Positions 27,501 to 34,014 of a stretch of 34,014 nt of DNA are shown piece after piece. The stretch's first letter is position 1. The number at the start of each line of letters is the position of its first letter. Made by a program: the position numbers and the translations under genes. Where the stretch lies: IMG/VR virus record IMGVR_UViG_3300033571_009822, positions 1-34,014 of that record. One strand, given 5' to 3'. The notes below the pieces were generated by a model, which was not told the origin of the DNA, did not search any database, and was given only the letters and a program-made list of their open reading frames with translations. The stretch is from a virus.

Positions 27501-30111
27501 GAGGATCGGTAAGAGCGCCAGTTCCCTCATCGTCAATCATTACCATGCGATCTAGGAACCCAGTAGTTGGACGCTCAGCATCGTTCCATAGTTTCGGGAT
27601 GTAGCCGCCAAACGTTTCAATGTGCCGGGCAGATTCGCCGACTAGGCCGTGATCCATTAAGGCTCGCTGGAAGTCATTGAGTTTGGAGTAATCTGGGACG
27701 CTGAAGGCTTCGTGGATGGCAAGCGGCCCGATGGCGTATCGCTCTTCAATCCTGCGCAGGGTAAAGAAGTCTAGGGCATTTTGCTCAGCGTTACTGCGCT
27801 GAGTGGTAAGCCCCTGAAGCCAATTTGCCACATCGTTATCTGAAGCGCTGGTATGAAGGGCAAGCCCCTCTGGTGTCCCGAAGGCATTGTCTCCACCGTT
27901 GACGATGGCGGTCTCAATCGTCATTGGCCGATCAAGTTGCTTCACGCCGCCACTAAAGGTTTCACCAAAGCCTGGGTAGAACTCCCTAAAGGTGTACTCG
28001 TCAAGATATTTATTAATTGACGATTCGGTATTGGCGATATTCTCAAGAGTCTGCGTGGCAGCCGTAGAAGCGTCTTCAGCAACCGCCAGCGACTTGACCA
28101 CTGGGCCAGCTTCAAGAAGGTCAAGTTTTGCGGTCAAAGCCTCTGGAAGTCGGCTTGTATACGCACCCTGACCCATCATGTCTTTGAGCGTCTTGAGGAC
28201 CAGCCGGCCCTCTTCCAATGGGCTTTCGTCAATCAATTGTGCATAAATGAGGCTGTCTCGACCGTATGAAAGCGCGTCGTGATCTCCCACAATGGTGACA
28301 AGGTACTTCTTAAGGTTTGGCACGTCCTCATCCTCAAGCAGGTTCCCAAGCATCCTGATCGCCTCAGAGAGTGATTCCCGGCTGAAACTATTTTCTGTTA
28401 CCGCCGTAATGTTTCGGGCGACTCCGCCCAGCGCCTTAAGTTCCGCGACCTTGCGCGTAACCTTGCCGAACGAACCCATACGCAGGATCTCTAGGTAGTT
28501 TGATGCTTGTCGAATAATGTCTGACTTTGCCCCGCCGTCGACCGCCGCATTATAGGCGTAGGTAAACTGGTCAAGTTTCTTGGCTACGGCGGCAGAAACC
28601 TGCCCCGTATCCGTATCGCCCACGGAGTTTGCAAATCGCTTAATCCAGCGAAGGCCGTACTCCGACTGCGACAATAGGGTGCCAGCGTCAAGCGCTCGTG
28701 CAAGTTGCGTCTCGTGGCGCATTGCCGAGTTAATAACGTCATTGCGGGCAGCGCTCAAGACGAAGCTGCGTCGCAACTTAGCCAATCGTGCCAACTTGGT
28801 TCCCTTGTCGGTAAGGAATGGTCCGCGCAACTCTTCGTCCAGCAACTGCAAATTCTTTGCCGGGACAAGGTCGTCAATGGCAAGTTGCAACTCGCGGACG
28901 GCCTCTTCCGTCTGGCCCTGTGTCTTAAATCGCTCGGCCAATTGGACGTACTTCTGGTAGAACTCTTCTGGGAGTCCACGGAAACCAGCGTACTTCTTCA
29001 GCCCCTCAACGCCTTCAGCCCTAGCGACTTGGAATACGTTGTCCGCCCACGCGCGGGCATTTTCTGCTGCGTTTTGCGCAAGCGGAGCCTTTGAGGCTGC
29101 GCGCATAACGTAGAGCAGGGTGGTATTAAAGTTCTCAATAAACTGCTTGCCGACAGATGGCGACAGGGCATTAAGTTCGTCGTAGGTATCGGCTACGTTC
29201 TTGATGCCCACCACATTGGACACGGCAGCGACCGCTGGCCCACGGAATCGCTCAAGCCCAGCTGACCCAGCACGTAGGCTGGCATCGTATGCTGGGGCAA
29301 GGAACGTGAGTCGCTTGGCAATGGCAATTTCAGCCTTGCTCATAGCGGGTTTTCCGTTAACCTTAGTAAGTGCCATTACTTCGTCAAATGACTGGCCAGT
29401 CTTATTCGCTCGATTGATTGCACTGGAAATACTTACGACCTTAGCGGTCTTGCCAAGGAATTGGTTGGCTTTTCCAAGTGGATTAAAGTTAAGTGGATCT
29501 AGGACGATAGATGCTGCAAGGTCTTGAAGAACGTCAGCCGAAAACGTTTCGCCATTCTTTTTGATGTACTGCCACACTTCTTCGTAGTCAGCGCCCTGGC
29601 GAAGCATTGCCTTCGCTCCTTCGCTCAGATACTGTGTGTCCTCGGAAAAAGCAGGCCCACCAATTTTCTCAAGTGCTGGTCCGGCTACAAGATTGGCAGC
29701 CACCTCAAGTGGGTTCATCCCCTCATATTTATCAAACCCAACCTTTTCTGGTCCGCGCGGCTTATCTCCCTCTCGCAGATAGCGCTCCATGCGTCGTCGC
29801 GGCGTTCCAATGGTTGATGGAACGAATGAACCGACCTCTCGTAGCACATCGCCAAGACCGCCAAGCCCCTTGATGGCAAGGTCAATCGGCGTTCCAAGGA
29901 TCGTGCCAGCCACACCAAGCGGGTTAATGCCCGTTTCTCGCGGAGCAGGGGCAGAGGTTCGATTACCAGACAAGTCAATAGACAACTGGCCAATACCGGC
30001 AGTTGATTGCGTCTGGTCTGCATAGTTAATCCCAGCAGTGCTTGAGGTCTTGACGCTTGCGCGCCCAGCGTATCGACTCTGCTCGTCTAGTTCATCAAAC
30101 GGATTAGCCAT
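21586..30111 (-). CDS. Giant (2841 aa) polyvalent, probably ejected virion protein with ART and kinase-like domains
   Basis: Most of the chain (about residues 150-1900) is helical with no motif I recognise. Residues about 1950-2155 read as an ADP-ribosyltransferase: LTADARTALGAWVHGSYSTI, R2056 in ISIRSS, the S2087-A-W-S2090 strand, and E2129-N-E2131 in QENEVLLPRG, an R-S-E layout with the ExE of Arg-specific enzymes. Residues about 2285-2440 look like a HipA/PI-kinase-type domain: K2311 in RYAKAA, NEYMAAEVYRKMGVMVPE, NNWDAVGPDG (D2396) and IRIDVGGS (D2417). The C-terminus has HPFTGFYPTSYMYGKILP, seen in large phage virion proteins. It lies between the 785-aa virion gene and the scaffold. Probably packaged, ejected with the DNA and active on host targets. 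ATG 30111 follows AAAGGA. Confidence 0.75.
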   Translation of the reverse strand: MANPFDELDEQSRYAGRASVKTSSTAGINYADQTQSTAGIGQLSIDLSGNRTSAPAPRETGINPLGVAGTILGTPIDLAIKGLGGLGDVLREVGSFVPSTIGTPRRRMERYLREGDKPRGPEKVGFDKYEGMNPLEVAANLVAGPALEKIGGPAFSEDTQYLSEGAKAMLRQGADYEEVWQYIKKNGETFSADVLQDLAASIVLDPLNFNPLGKANQFLGKTAKVVSISSAINRANKTGQSFDEVMALTKVNGKPAMSKAEIAIAKRLTFLAPAYDASLRAGSAGLERFRGPAVAAVSNVVGIKNVADTYDELNALSPSVGKQFIENFNTTLLYVMRAASKAPLAQNAAENARAWADNVFQVARAEGVEGLKKYAGFRGLPEEFYQKYVQLAERFKTQGQTEEAVRELQLAIDDLVPAKNLQLLDEELRGPFLTDKGTKLARLAKLRRSFVLSAARNDVINSAMRHETQLARALDAGTLLSQSEYGLRWIKRFANSVGDTDTGQVSAAVAKKLDQFTYAYNAAVDGGAKSDIIRQASNYLEILRMGSFGKVTRKVAELKALGGVARNITAVTENSFSRESLSEAIRMLGNLLEDEDVPNLKKYLVTIVGDHDALSYGRDSLIYAQLIDESPLEEGRLVLKTLKDMMGQGAYTSRLPEALTAKLDLLEAGPVVKSLAVAEDASTAATQTLENIANTESSINKYLDEYTFREFYPGFGETFSGGVKQLDRPMTIETAIVNGGDNAFGTPEGLALHTSASDNDVANWLQGLTTQRSNAEQNALDFFTLRRIEERYAIGPLAIHEAFSVPDYSKLNDFQRALMDHGLVGESARHIETFGGYIPKLWNDAERPTTGFLDRMVMIDDEGTGALTDPLWTAAWQKRYKDRSAFITYGSADDEYAVFDALDGVHMTKVTPFNTISEPYLVRVTTGMPMAASHEYVTNRIRRVLHIADDNTLWHEPEIKATRIAPNNAATLSEYDSYLAQFKTGATALVQPITHSVALGEVSSASGGRAFIAQGLYDITNMDLQSRIKLFFDPAKIATDMVFSPTPVGKRIDLDKVLITTEQVSSESGDITQAKRFTQLLGFDNPIDMKTADAIWEPSAAALTDASQYIREYLREYMQQFVTIGGQQYTFGEILPELLGNAPEQNIDVMLDELTAKWEVYFGDPIEQAFFEHVHKINAMRHSVKEVDHLQLGNLQGKKWFQLNDNNRAFAWADIFHQMDSTYGPPQNLKTNMAPQAGGTMLQFKTLQEYINAAPAGVLGKQPARLFDVLGNHNDAISERIKQLQATGYLKTEQEILDWLYEMDTVDPAIINAFAGPVQYRASLVRPTMIHNFLESLGNIADARLQALVVADAPDMAAEVANINISQMGRAYGPLGKPAESIRYVVPKMDTVPVNMANSLFNEQAIFNMSKAFDNAAQFMPAGRFFEGVTESYGKQIAQISNFAGYEKTVAGLAAAKTAQTVAEQAAERQKLFEQYSNDRVLPKLVELRRTAKEVGYELGVEPDKGYLEGFQIVRDVRGVPVIRPKYDLYTSLGEDLVPSDYGLKQLDEVVRPTLKTKLQQFASTPIHNNELYDTAVDRLRVYLGARVTREQAARAMAELTQKAIAQDINPGGLTDHDIDRAFLNVFGGGEKASRTYNRVFQGASSRAALLYALSGDIDRVGYTTAVSKRIQTRFPTLATISQKLFPLLRYRYNPQFNQQEAIEPFALTVLRGIGGAESYQQASMLTELLSAPGSFRYDNHEVGAHIFRQQASIADSLSQATPQVNTVVEQRAARIILDKAADSAGWILASGTKQKEAIAASKVDAMDVTAANEFKRATMNEFAANFPVIRKIAWDLTKSVDPADWFNYLVDSSVNGTIPELTLRLGETAARAYTWGAPVKIDYADVVKELLVRDNLTPADLDAIEEIALIAEKTGASSAAQDALIAAFRDYKARVKFMPKQTIQKVVSVKGDFQGETAFTTFNNLTADARTALGAWVHGSYSTISKYLAAKAEFGVQKTSLIRNEEEMIKAVKASRINNKDLYDAAAVGDARFAGIEKIINSLDEVIKSNRISIRSSIARKFSLGDLIPAGETLKVGDTFGMENISAWSRKMGFAESWGGGDTIMVVDNAKGLPGIDLGGSGIGMGQENEVLLPRGIQVRVVSIIDDGSKKIYKVDVLLQPDLQLAMDRLAPDDAARINLEKALNTLDIEQEQVRRSESALRMLFASEPAILDDAKRAAVLYGDEPTAQRTIRQKRSKTAPPVSKVSEGTDPFSIQFTRNAPKAATMTSLRLLDEGTVFGQKVGVPSSGMNKGGDTGIWVGSDGIKRYAKAAGSNASVSAIAALNEYMAAEVYRKMGVMVPELSLSMRGGTLYVVSTWQEGIKELGKIGLDQVPAESAQQFLDNHLADVILNNWDAVGPDGMNTGILPNGDVIRIDVGGSGRYRAGGQFKSASDAELVDLGFWYTAKGQQRGRPAAGYRQVLDRGYPELAAEASTLEIPTFIQQYDDMLKSLGNARDAVAESISAVADDLISAGIISKSDLQKEADSFASLIEKRLEQLSVNVEKLRKEKLLMAQAEEAAKTGAAVSQPLPKLKIAKREPWLDTIIGRLAGQMNNGYRLPGLDEALLTLERGETISRATSTALGQGLAQYLYERKGVTDFVDFARAAHARSAEVAAKEQLYNPAKSALERTLNHPFTGFYPTSYMYGKILPVFGNALFKYAPFTGEYAPFLGFNRLNIVADHVAAALEENPQLQDVVMTRTPLINYLNSLLPGVPTDVGASLPYWFRNGILRPAYEGKLEDIPGRTAESILTTGERLVGPLNFARTMQSSVTQIQSFLTGDPKTSVLEEISDFLIPGAGN

Positions 30112-30120
30112 TTATTCCTT

Positions 30121-32478
30121 TCAGCGGCCTCCCCAGCCGCCCTTAACCGTGGTGTTTACAAGCCCGTCTTTGACTGCCTTCTTTGCCGAAGGAGGAGTCA
30201 GGATGTCCGCAAGCGGAGAATTCCTGAACACAAACCCAGCCATAGCGTCAGCCTTAAAGGCATCACGCTCGCCAGCTCGGAATGCATTCTGAGCATCCTG
30301 CTTCTGGGTCTTAGTGAACGACGGACCAGCATTAATCTCTTTAATTGCCGCGTCGTACTTCTGGTACTTGAACTTTACATCCGCCTCATAATCAGTACCA
30401 GCGACTGCGCTAAGAGTGTTTCGCACTTGGGCAGCAATGATTCGCTCACGAGAATCTGGCGTGATGTCTGTGTTGGCATCAAGATTTGAGATAATATTAT
30501 CAATATTCTGGGTGACTAGGTCGCTTCTCGTGGCGACTGGGGCAATACGAGCGCCATCGCCTACCATGCCAGGAACGATAAACTGAGGAAGTTGGCTTAC
30601 TCCAACTTCTCCGCTGCTCGTGCCGGTCACTGTCCTTTGCGTATAGCGACGTTGGAAATCTTGGTAGGTCATCGTCTTGCCAGAATATGGGTCAAAGTTT
30701 CTGGCGTACATCGTCATCTGGTTGTCGGCACTTAGGGTCTCGACAACAAAGTTTCCGTTTCCAAGATTATACACCTTACCCATTGAGTCGTATTTTCCGG
30801 CCTCAAGCGAACTTGGACTTGCCAGTTCTACACCAACCGCAGCAATGAGGCGAGTTACGCCCGTACTTGAATCAACAATGGGCAAAACGTTTGGATCCGT
30901 TGGGTCGACTGCGGCCTTGTACTCCCATTTCCCATCTGGGCCAATCGCCGCCAACTGAACTTTTCCAGAAGCAATTTCAGCAGCATTGAATGCGTCATCA
31001 GCAATCAACTTCAACGTACCACCGAAAACGCTTTGGAAAGCGCCCGTTGAGTTGTCGTAAGAAGCCGCATTTGGATTGGCTAGATCCCAAGCAGTCGGTC
31101 CGTCAACCTTAGGTACTTCGCCCTTTAGCGCCTGCTCCATGAGGGCAACGGTTCGCTGATGGATTGTCAGTTCCTCTGGAGAAATGGACTTTCCGTATGA
31201 GGCGAGAAGATTCTTGTATCGAGTGACGAGTTCATTATTCTTCTTAGTGGCTAGAATTGAATCACCACGAGCGCTGCCGTTTACTCGGTACCACTCGTCA
31301 AAGAGGATAGCCGCATCATCAACTAGTGTGTTGCGACCATAGTTCTTACTGAGGGCGTTCAGGCTGCCGTACTTAGCGCCAGCGGCATCGCTGGTAGACG
31401 CAAGGGCCTTGCGCGCTGCAAGAATAGAGGTGTTGTCGCCAAACATTGTATTGAGCAATGCATCACGCCCAATAAACGATGCGGAATTCATGACTGATGC
31501 TGGAGCAGTTTGATAGAACCGGTTGAGGTCCAACTGGTTCCCCATGAGATCCTCAACGCTGGAGTAACTGCTGCCAAGGGTATTATTGACAAGTTCTAGG
31601 AAGCCCGTGGTGGAGGCATTGAAGTTATCCACGCGGGTTTGAGCCTGCTCCTGCACCGCCGCCTGACCAGATGTTAGAAGCTTAGCATTGGCTTCGCCAA
31701 TTTTCTTCTGGATTTCAAGGGCAATATTTGACCCACCAACAATATCGCCGTTGGCGTTGACAGTCCCAAGACCAGCGGAAACTACCGCTGAGCGAGCGCC
31801 AAGAAGGAACTTTTTAAACTTCTGGAGTTGGCGATTATAGGCTGCTGATCCCTGCCCAGAGGCAGTTGCAAGCAGTGTGTTCTGGATATTGTATTGCGCG
31901 CTGAACTTTGCTTCGGCGGCAAGGGACATAACCTCTCGCTTGTTAGGAGCGTCGCTTGCGTATGAATTAACAACCTGCGCTGCCTGTGCGTCAAACTGCT
32001 CTGCGGTCATAGCGCCATTCCCCAGCGCTGAACCCAACGCCTTGACCAAGGCCTTGCTGGCATCAAAGAGTTTATCCCGATTTTCCGATGCAATAGCCGT
32101 AGTTTCCGCTTCGTCTACGCCATCCTGTAAGAACTGCATGTACGTCTGGATAGCGCCCACATTCGCCGGATCTTCGTTAATTGCGCTAACCATAATCGTT
32201 TCCTGACGGCCACGCTCGGTGCGCTGAATTGACGCAATGTCGGAAGAGACTTCGTCCCTATCGTTTTGCGAAACCCATTGATTGGAAGCATATGAGCGCA
32301 AATACGCGATAACGTCATCAGCGGTCGGAATCCCGCCGCCACGGTAATCGGTCTGGTTCTTATAGGCATCAACCATCGCGGAGGTCGTCCGCGCGTACTG
32401 CTGCTGCATAATGCTGTAGATCAGCGCCGAAAGGTCTGAGCCTCCCGTCTGCCGAGCGAATCGTCCTCTACGTGCCAT
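30121..32478 (-). CDS. Large virion-associated protein (785 aa), probably internal
   Basis: Starts in TAATG overlap with the portal stop and after GGAGG. The first 400 residues are helical, polar and Ala/Gln/Asn-rich (IYSIMQQQYARTTSAMVDAY, then AQTRVDNFNASTTGFLELVNN). The middle has a beta-rich stretch around residues 500-600, and the end is helical and basic. No enzyme motif is seen. Position directly after the portal and before the giant protein is typical of ejection or internal-core proteins, but this rests on context only. Confidence 0.7.
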   Translation of the reverse strand: MARRGRFARQTGGSDLSALIYSIMQQQYARTTSAMVDAYKNQTDYRGGGIPTADDVIAYLRSYASNQWVSQNDRDEVSSDIASIQRTERGRQETIMVSAINEDPANVGAIQTYMQFLQDGVDEAETTAIASENRDKLFDASKALVKALGSALGNGAMTAEQFDAQAAQVVNSYASDAPNKREVMSLAAEAKFSAQYNIQNTLLATASGQGSAAYNRQLQKFKKFLLGARSAVVSAGLGTVNANGDIVGGSNIALEIQKKIGEANAKLLTSGQAAVQEQAQTRVDNFNASTTGFLELVNNTLGSSYSSVEDLMGNQLDLNRFYQTAPASVMNSASFIGRDALLNTMFGDNTSILAARKALASTSDAAGAKYGSLNALSKNYGRNTLVDDAAILFDEWYRVNGSARGDSILATKKNNELVTRYKNLLASYGKSISPEELTIHQRTVALMEQALKGEVPKVDGPTAWDLANPNAASYDNSTGAFQSVFGGTLKLIADDAFNAAEIASGKVQLAAIGPDGKWEYKAAVDPTDPNVLPIVDSSTGVTRLIAAVGVELASPSSLEAGKYDSMGKVYNLGNGNFVVETLSADNQMTMYARNFDPYSGKTMTYQDFQRRYTQRTVTGTSSGEVGVSQLPQFIVPGMVGDGARIAPVATRSDLVTQNIDNIISNLDANTDITPDSRERIIAAQVRNTLSAVAGTDYEADVKFKYQKYDAAIKEINAGPSFTKTQKQDAQNAFRAGERDAFKADAMAGFVFRNSPLADILTPPSAKKAVKDGLVNTTVKGGWGGR

Positions 32479-34014
32479 TACTGTCCTCCGGTCTGTTCAG
32501 GTGATGCCATAGGAACGCCTGCAACGGCATTTTCAGGCAGCATCTCTGCTGGTGGGTTAGCCATCTGCTCTGGAGACTGCATTGCCTCCATACCGTTCGG
32601 CTGTGGGTTTTCGGTCATCATTGCCGACTGGGCCTGTCCCTGAGCGTTAGGCATTCCTTCCTGCTGAGGGAGAGCGATACCCAACTGGCGGAATACCGCA
32701 ATCAGGTTGCCCATTGTCATGACGGATGCTGGGTTGAGGGTTGCGTCGGTCTGCTCCTCACGGATGATGTCCTTCTCGCCCTCTGGGTCTTCAACGCCGA
32801 CGCGATCCATTGCGCGCTCAGCAGACCAGACACGATTCTGCACAAGGTTGATAGCCGTCTGGGCCAACTCAAGTGTGTCTCGTGGAGTAAGTTCAGGAGG
32901 AGTAATTTCAATGCGGTATTCGCCGCCAAAGATGAACTCAACATCTGAGTCCTTGGATGACCATAGTTTACCGGTCATTTCCCAAACCTGCTTAATCCAC
33001 GCATACAACAACTTGCGCTTTGGCGAAAGTCGTGCTTCGTAGTTAGCAACAAGGGACGCGATAGCGCGGGACGATCCTAGGACGCTGGTCGGTGCAAGCC
33101 CAAGCAACAGGTCGTTAAGGCCAGTGACCACGGCAATTTCACGGTCAATGCGGCGGTTAAAGTCTTCAAGCTGGAACTCTGGGATAAACGGCGAGATGGT
33201 TCGGATCTCGTTGCCCGGTCCAGGTGTTGCGATGCGGTTTGGCTTTGGCATGGCATTTGGCGGAACTTCGTCTGGGGCTTCTGCTCCGACAAGTTGCCAC
33301 ATCTGCCCGCCAACGGTCGAGGCAATCATCTGGGCCTGTGCCGTGATGCGCTCGTCCTTCTCGCGGAGCAATTGCTCAACGTCGTAAAGTTCTGGCTTGC
33401 CGTATGGGCTGCCAGGGATTTTGGAGTTAATTAGCGGCAGGTACGGGAGAACTCCACCGTATTCTGGATGCTCAGAGTTCTTCACCATTGTGTTGCCAAC
33501 GAAGATGGCATTGCACACCAAAGGTGGCTTGCCCGGATCGGTTGGCTTCTTGTACCAGTAGTCAAATACCTCAACCTGCTGCAACTCGTACTGTGATCGG
33601 TTGCGCTGTGGGTTTTTCTCTAGGTTGGTTCGGTAGATGCTGGCAAGCGGGTCATCGTGCGTAGTGCTGGAGGTGTACATGTAACTGGACGCACCGTTGT
33701 GGACGGGCGTTACCTCGATGCCGAACTCCTCACGAGCAGCCTGTGGCGACAAGCCGTAGACGTAAACCGACCAGTCAATGCGTCGGAAGTCTGACGAGCC
33801 GTACCCAAGGTATAGATTCTCTGGCTGCTCAACAATAGAAAGGCGTGGAATTTCCGTAACTGGATCCCAATAGACCTTGGCCGCCGTATGCCCGTAGAGG
33901 GATTTAAGCGTACAGGCATCTTCAAGTAGGAGGTCAAAGTCGTTTTCCTCCCACCAACGGAAGAAGAGCCGCTCACGCTCGGCTGCGAGCATGCGCGACT
34001 CTTTGTCGGAGTTA
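32478..34014 (-). CDS. Portal protein, N-terminus beyond the window
   Basis: The frame runs to the right edge, with 511 residues visible. Portal landmarks are LKSLYGHTAAKVYWDPVTEIPRL, a WSVYVYGLSPQAAREEFG helix, EVFDYWYKKPTDPGKPPLVCNAIFVGN, LPYLPLINSKIPGSPYGKPELYDVEQLLREKDE (wing-to-stem region) and FNRRIDREIAVVTGLNDLLLGLAP, then a long C-terminal helix with LTPRDTLELAQTAINLVQNRV. The last 90 residues are Gln/Pro/Met-rich and disordered. It forms the dodecameric DNA channel of the head. A terminase gene is expected just outside the window. Confidence 0.9.
   Translation of the reverse strand, partial: NSDKESRMLAAERERLFFRWWEENDFDLLLEDACTLKSLYGHTAAKVYWDPVTEIPRLSIVEQPENLYLGYGSSDFRRIDWSVYVYGLSPQAAREEFGIEVTPVHNGASSYMYTSSTTHDDPLASIYRTNLEKNPQRNRSQYELQQVEVFDYWYKKPTDPGKPPLVCNAIFVGNTMVKNSEHPEYGGVLPYLPLINSKIPGSPYGKPELYDVEQLLREKDERITAQAQMIASTVGGQMWQLVGAEAPDEVPPNAMPKPNRIATPGPGNEIRTISPFIPEFQLEDFNRRIDREIAVVTGLNDLLLGLAPTSVLGSSRAIASLVANYEARLSPKRKLLYAWIKQVWEMTGKLWSSKDSDVEFIFGGEYRIEITPPELTPRDTLELAQTAINLVQNRVWSAERAMDRVGVEDPEGEKDIIREEQTDATLNPASVMTMGNLIAVFRQLGIALPQQEGMPNAQGQAQSAMMTENPQPNGMEAMQSPEQMANPPAEMLPENAVAGVPMASPEQTGGQ

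Noticed and set aside
21586-30111. Giant protein as a tape measure
   Set aside because: It lies between the portal-side genes and the scaffold rather than before the distal tail gene, lacks long repetitive or hydrophobic tape-measure segments, and contains enzyme-like domains.
21586-30111. Giant protein as an N4-type virion RNA polymerase
   Set aside because: The N4-like capsid and the size suggested it, but I could not find T7-type polymerase motifs in the chain.
1-34014. tRNA genes
   Set aside because: No convincing T-loop (GTTCGAATC type) with matching acceptor and anticodon stems was found by eye.

Overview
The window is a piece of a tailed double-stranded DNA phage genome, or of a closely related prophage. 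It holds a portal gene cut by the right edge, a scaffold gene, an HK97-fold major capsid gene, an adaptor, tail proteins, a DnaB helicase, a single-strand annealing module, a DNA methyltransferase and a lysis candidate. Genes are tightly packed and mostly joined by ATGA, TAATG or GTGA overlaps. I see no integrase, repressor, tRNA, IS element or CRISPR array. Strong AGGAGG-type ribosome sites and frequent TTG and GTG starts point to a bacterial host of moderately high GC. Several proteins (the methyltransferase C-terminus, the N4-gp56-like capsid, the tail proteins) remind me of phages of Actinobacteria, but this host guess is weak.

Layout. Positions 1-1947 (minus) hold a gene cut by the left edge and three very basic, low-complexity proteins. 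Positions 1948-2777 are about 830 bp of apparently non-coding divergent control region with a good sigma70-type promoter, a perfect inverted repeat, a (GGC)8 tract and a leader hairpin. Positions 2778-7882 (plus) are an early/replication unit: small proteins, five of them with paired Cys/His metal-site motifs, then DnaB, a C5-cytosine methyltransferase with a second protein encoded in an overlapping frame, and a 36-aa membrane protein. A bidirectional terminator-like hairpin lies at 7969-8002, where the plus unit meets the minus unit.

Positions 7817-14969 (minus) carry small unknown genes, an RmlC-like epimerase, an RlpA-like secreted protein, a PD-(D/E)XK nuclease, an SSB-like protein, an ERF annealase, a Cas4-like nuclease, two further nucleotide-sugar enzymes (an extended SDR and an RmlD-like reductase), a DEDD exonuclease and a coiled-coil/membrane protein. 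Positions 14969-34014 (minus) are the virion module. Read in transcription order it runs: portal, 785-aa virion protein, 2841-aa giant protein, scaffold, capsid, glycosyltransferase, adaptor, Dit-like tail protein, tail-tip protein.

How the parts may fit together. The plus unit supplies the replicative helicase and DNA modification. The minus operon supplies annealing recombination (Cas4-like exonuclease, ERF, SSB-like), and then the virion. The sugar enzymes, together with a glycosyltransferase placed directly behind the capsid gene, suggest glycosylation of the virion or of the host surface. The giant protein has an ADP-ribosyltransferase-like domain and a kinase-like domain near its C-terminal end. 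It looks like a polyvalent protein ejected with the DNA to act on the host. The two most interesting items are that protein and the dual-frame methyltransferase locus.
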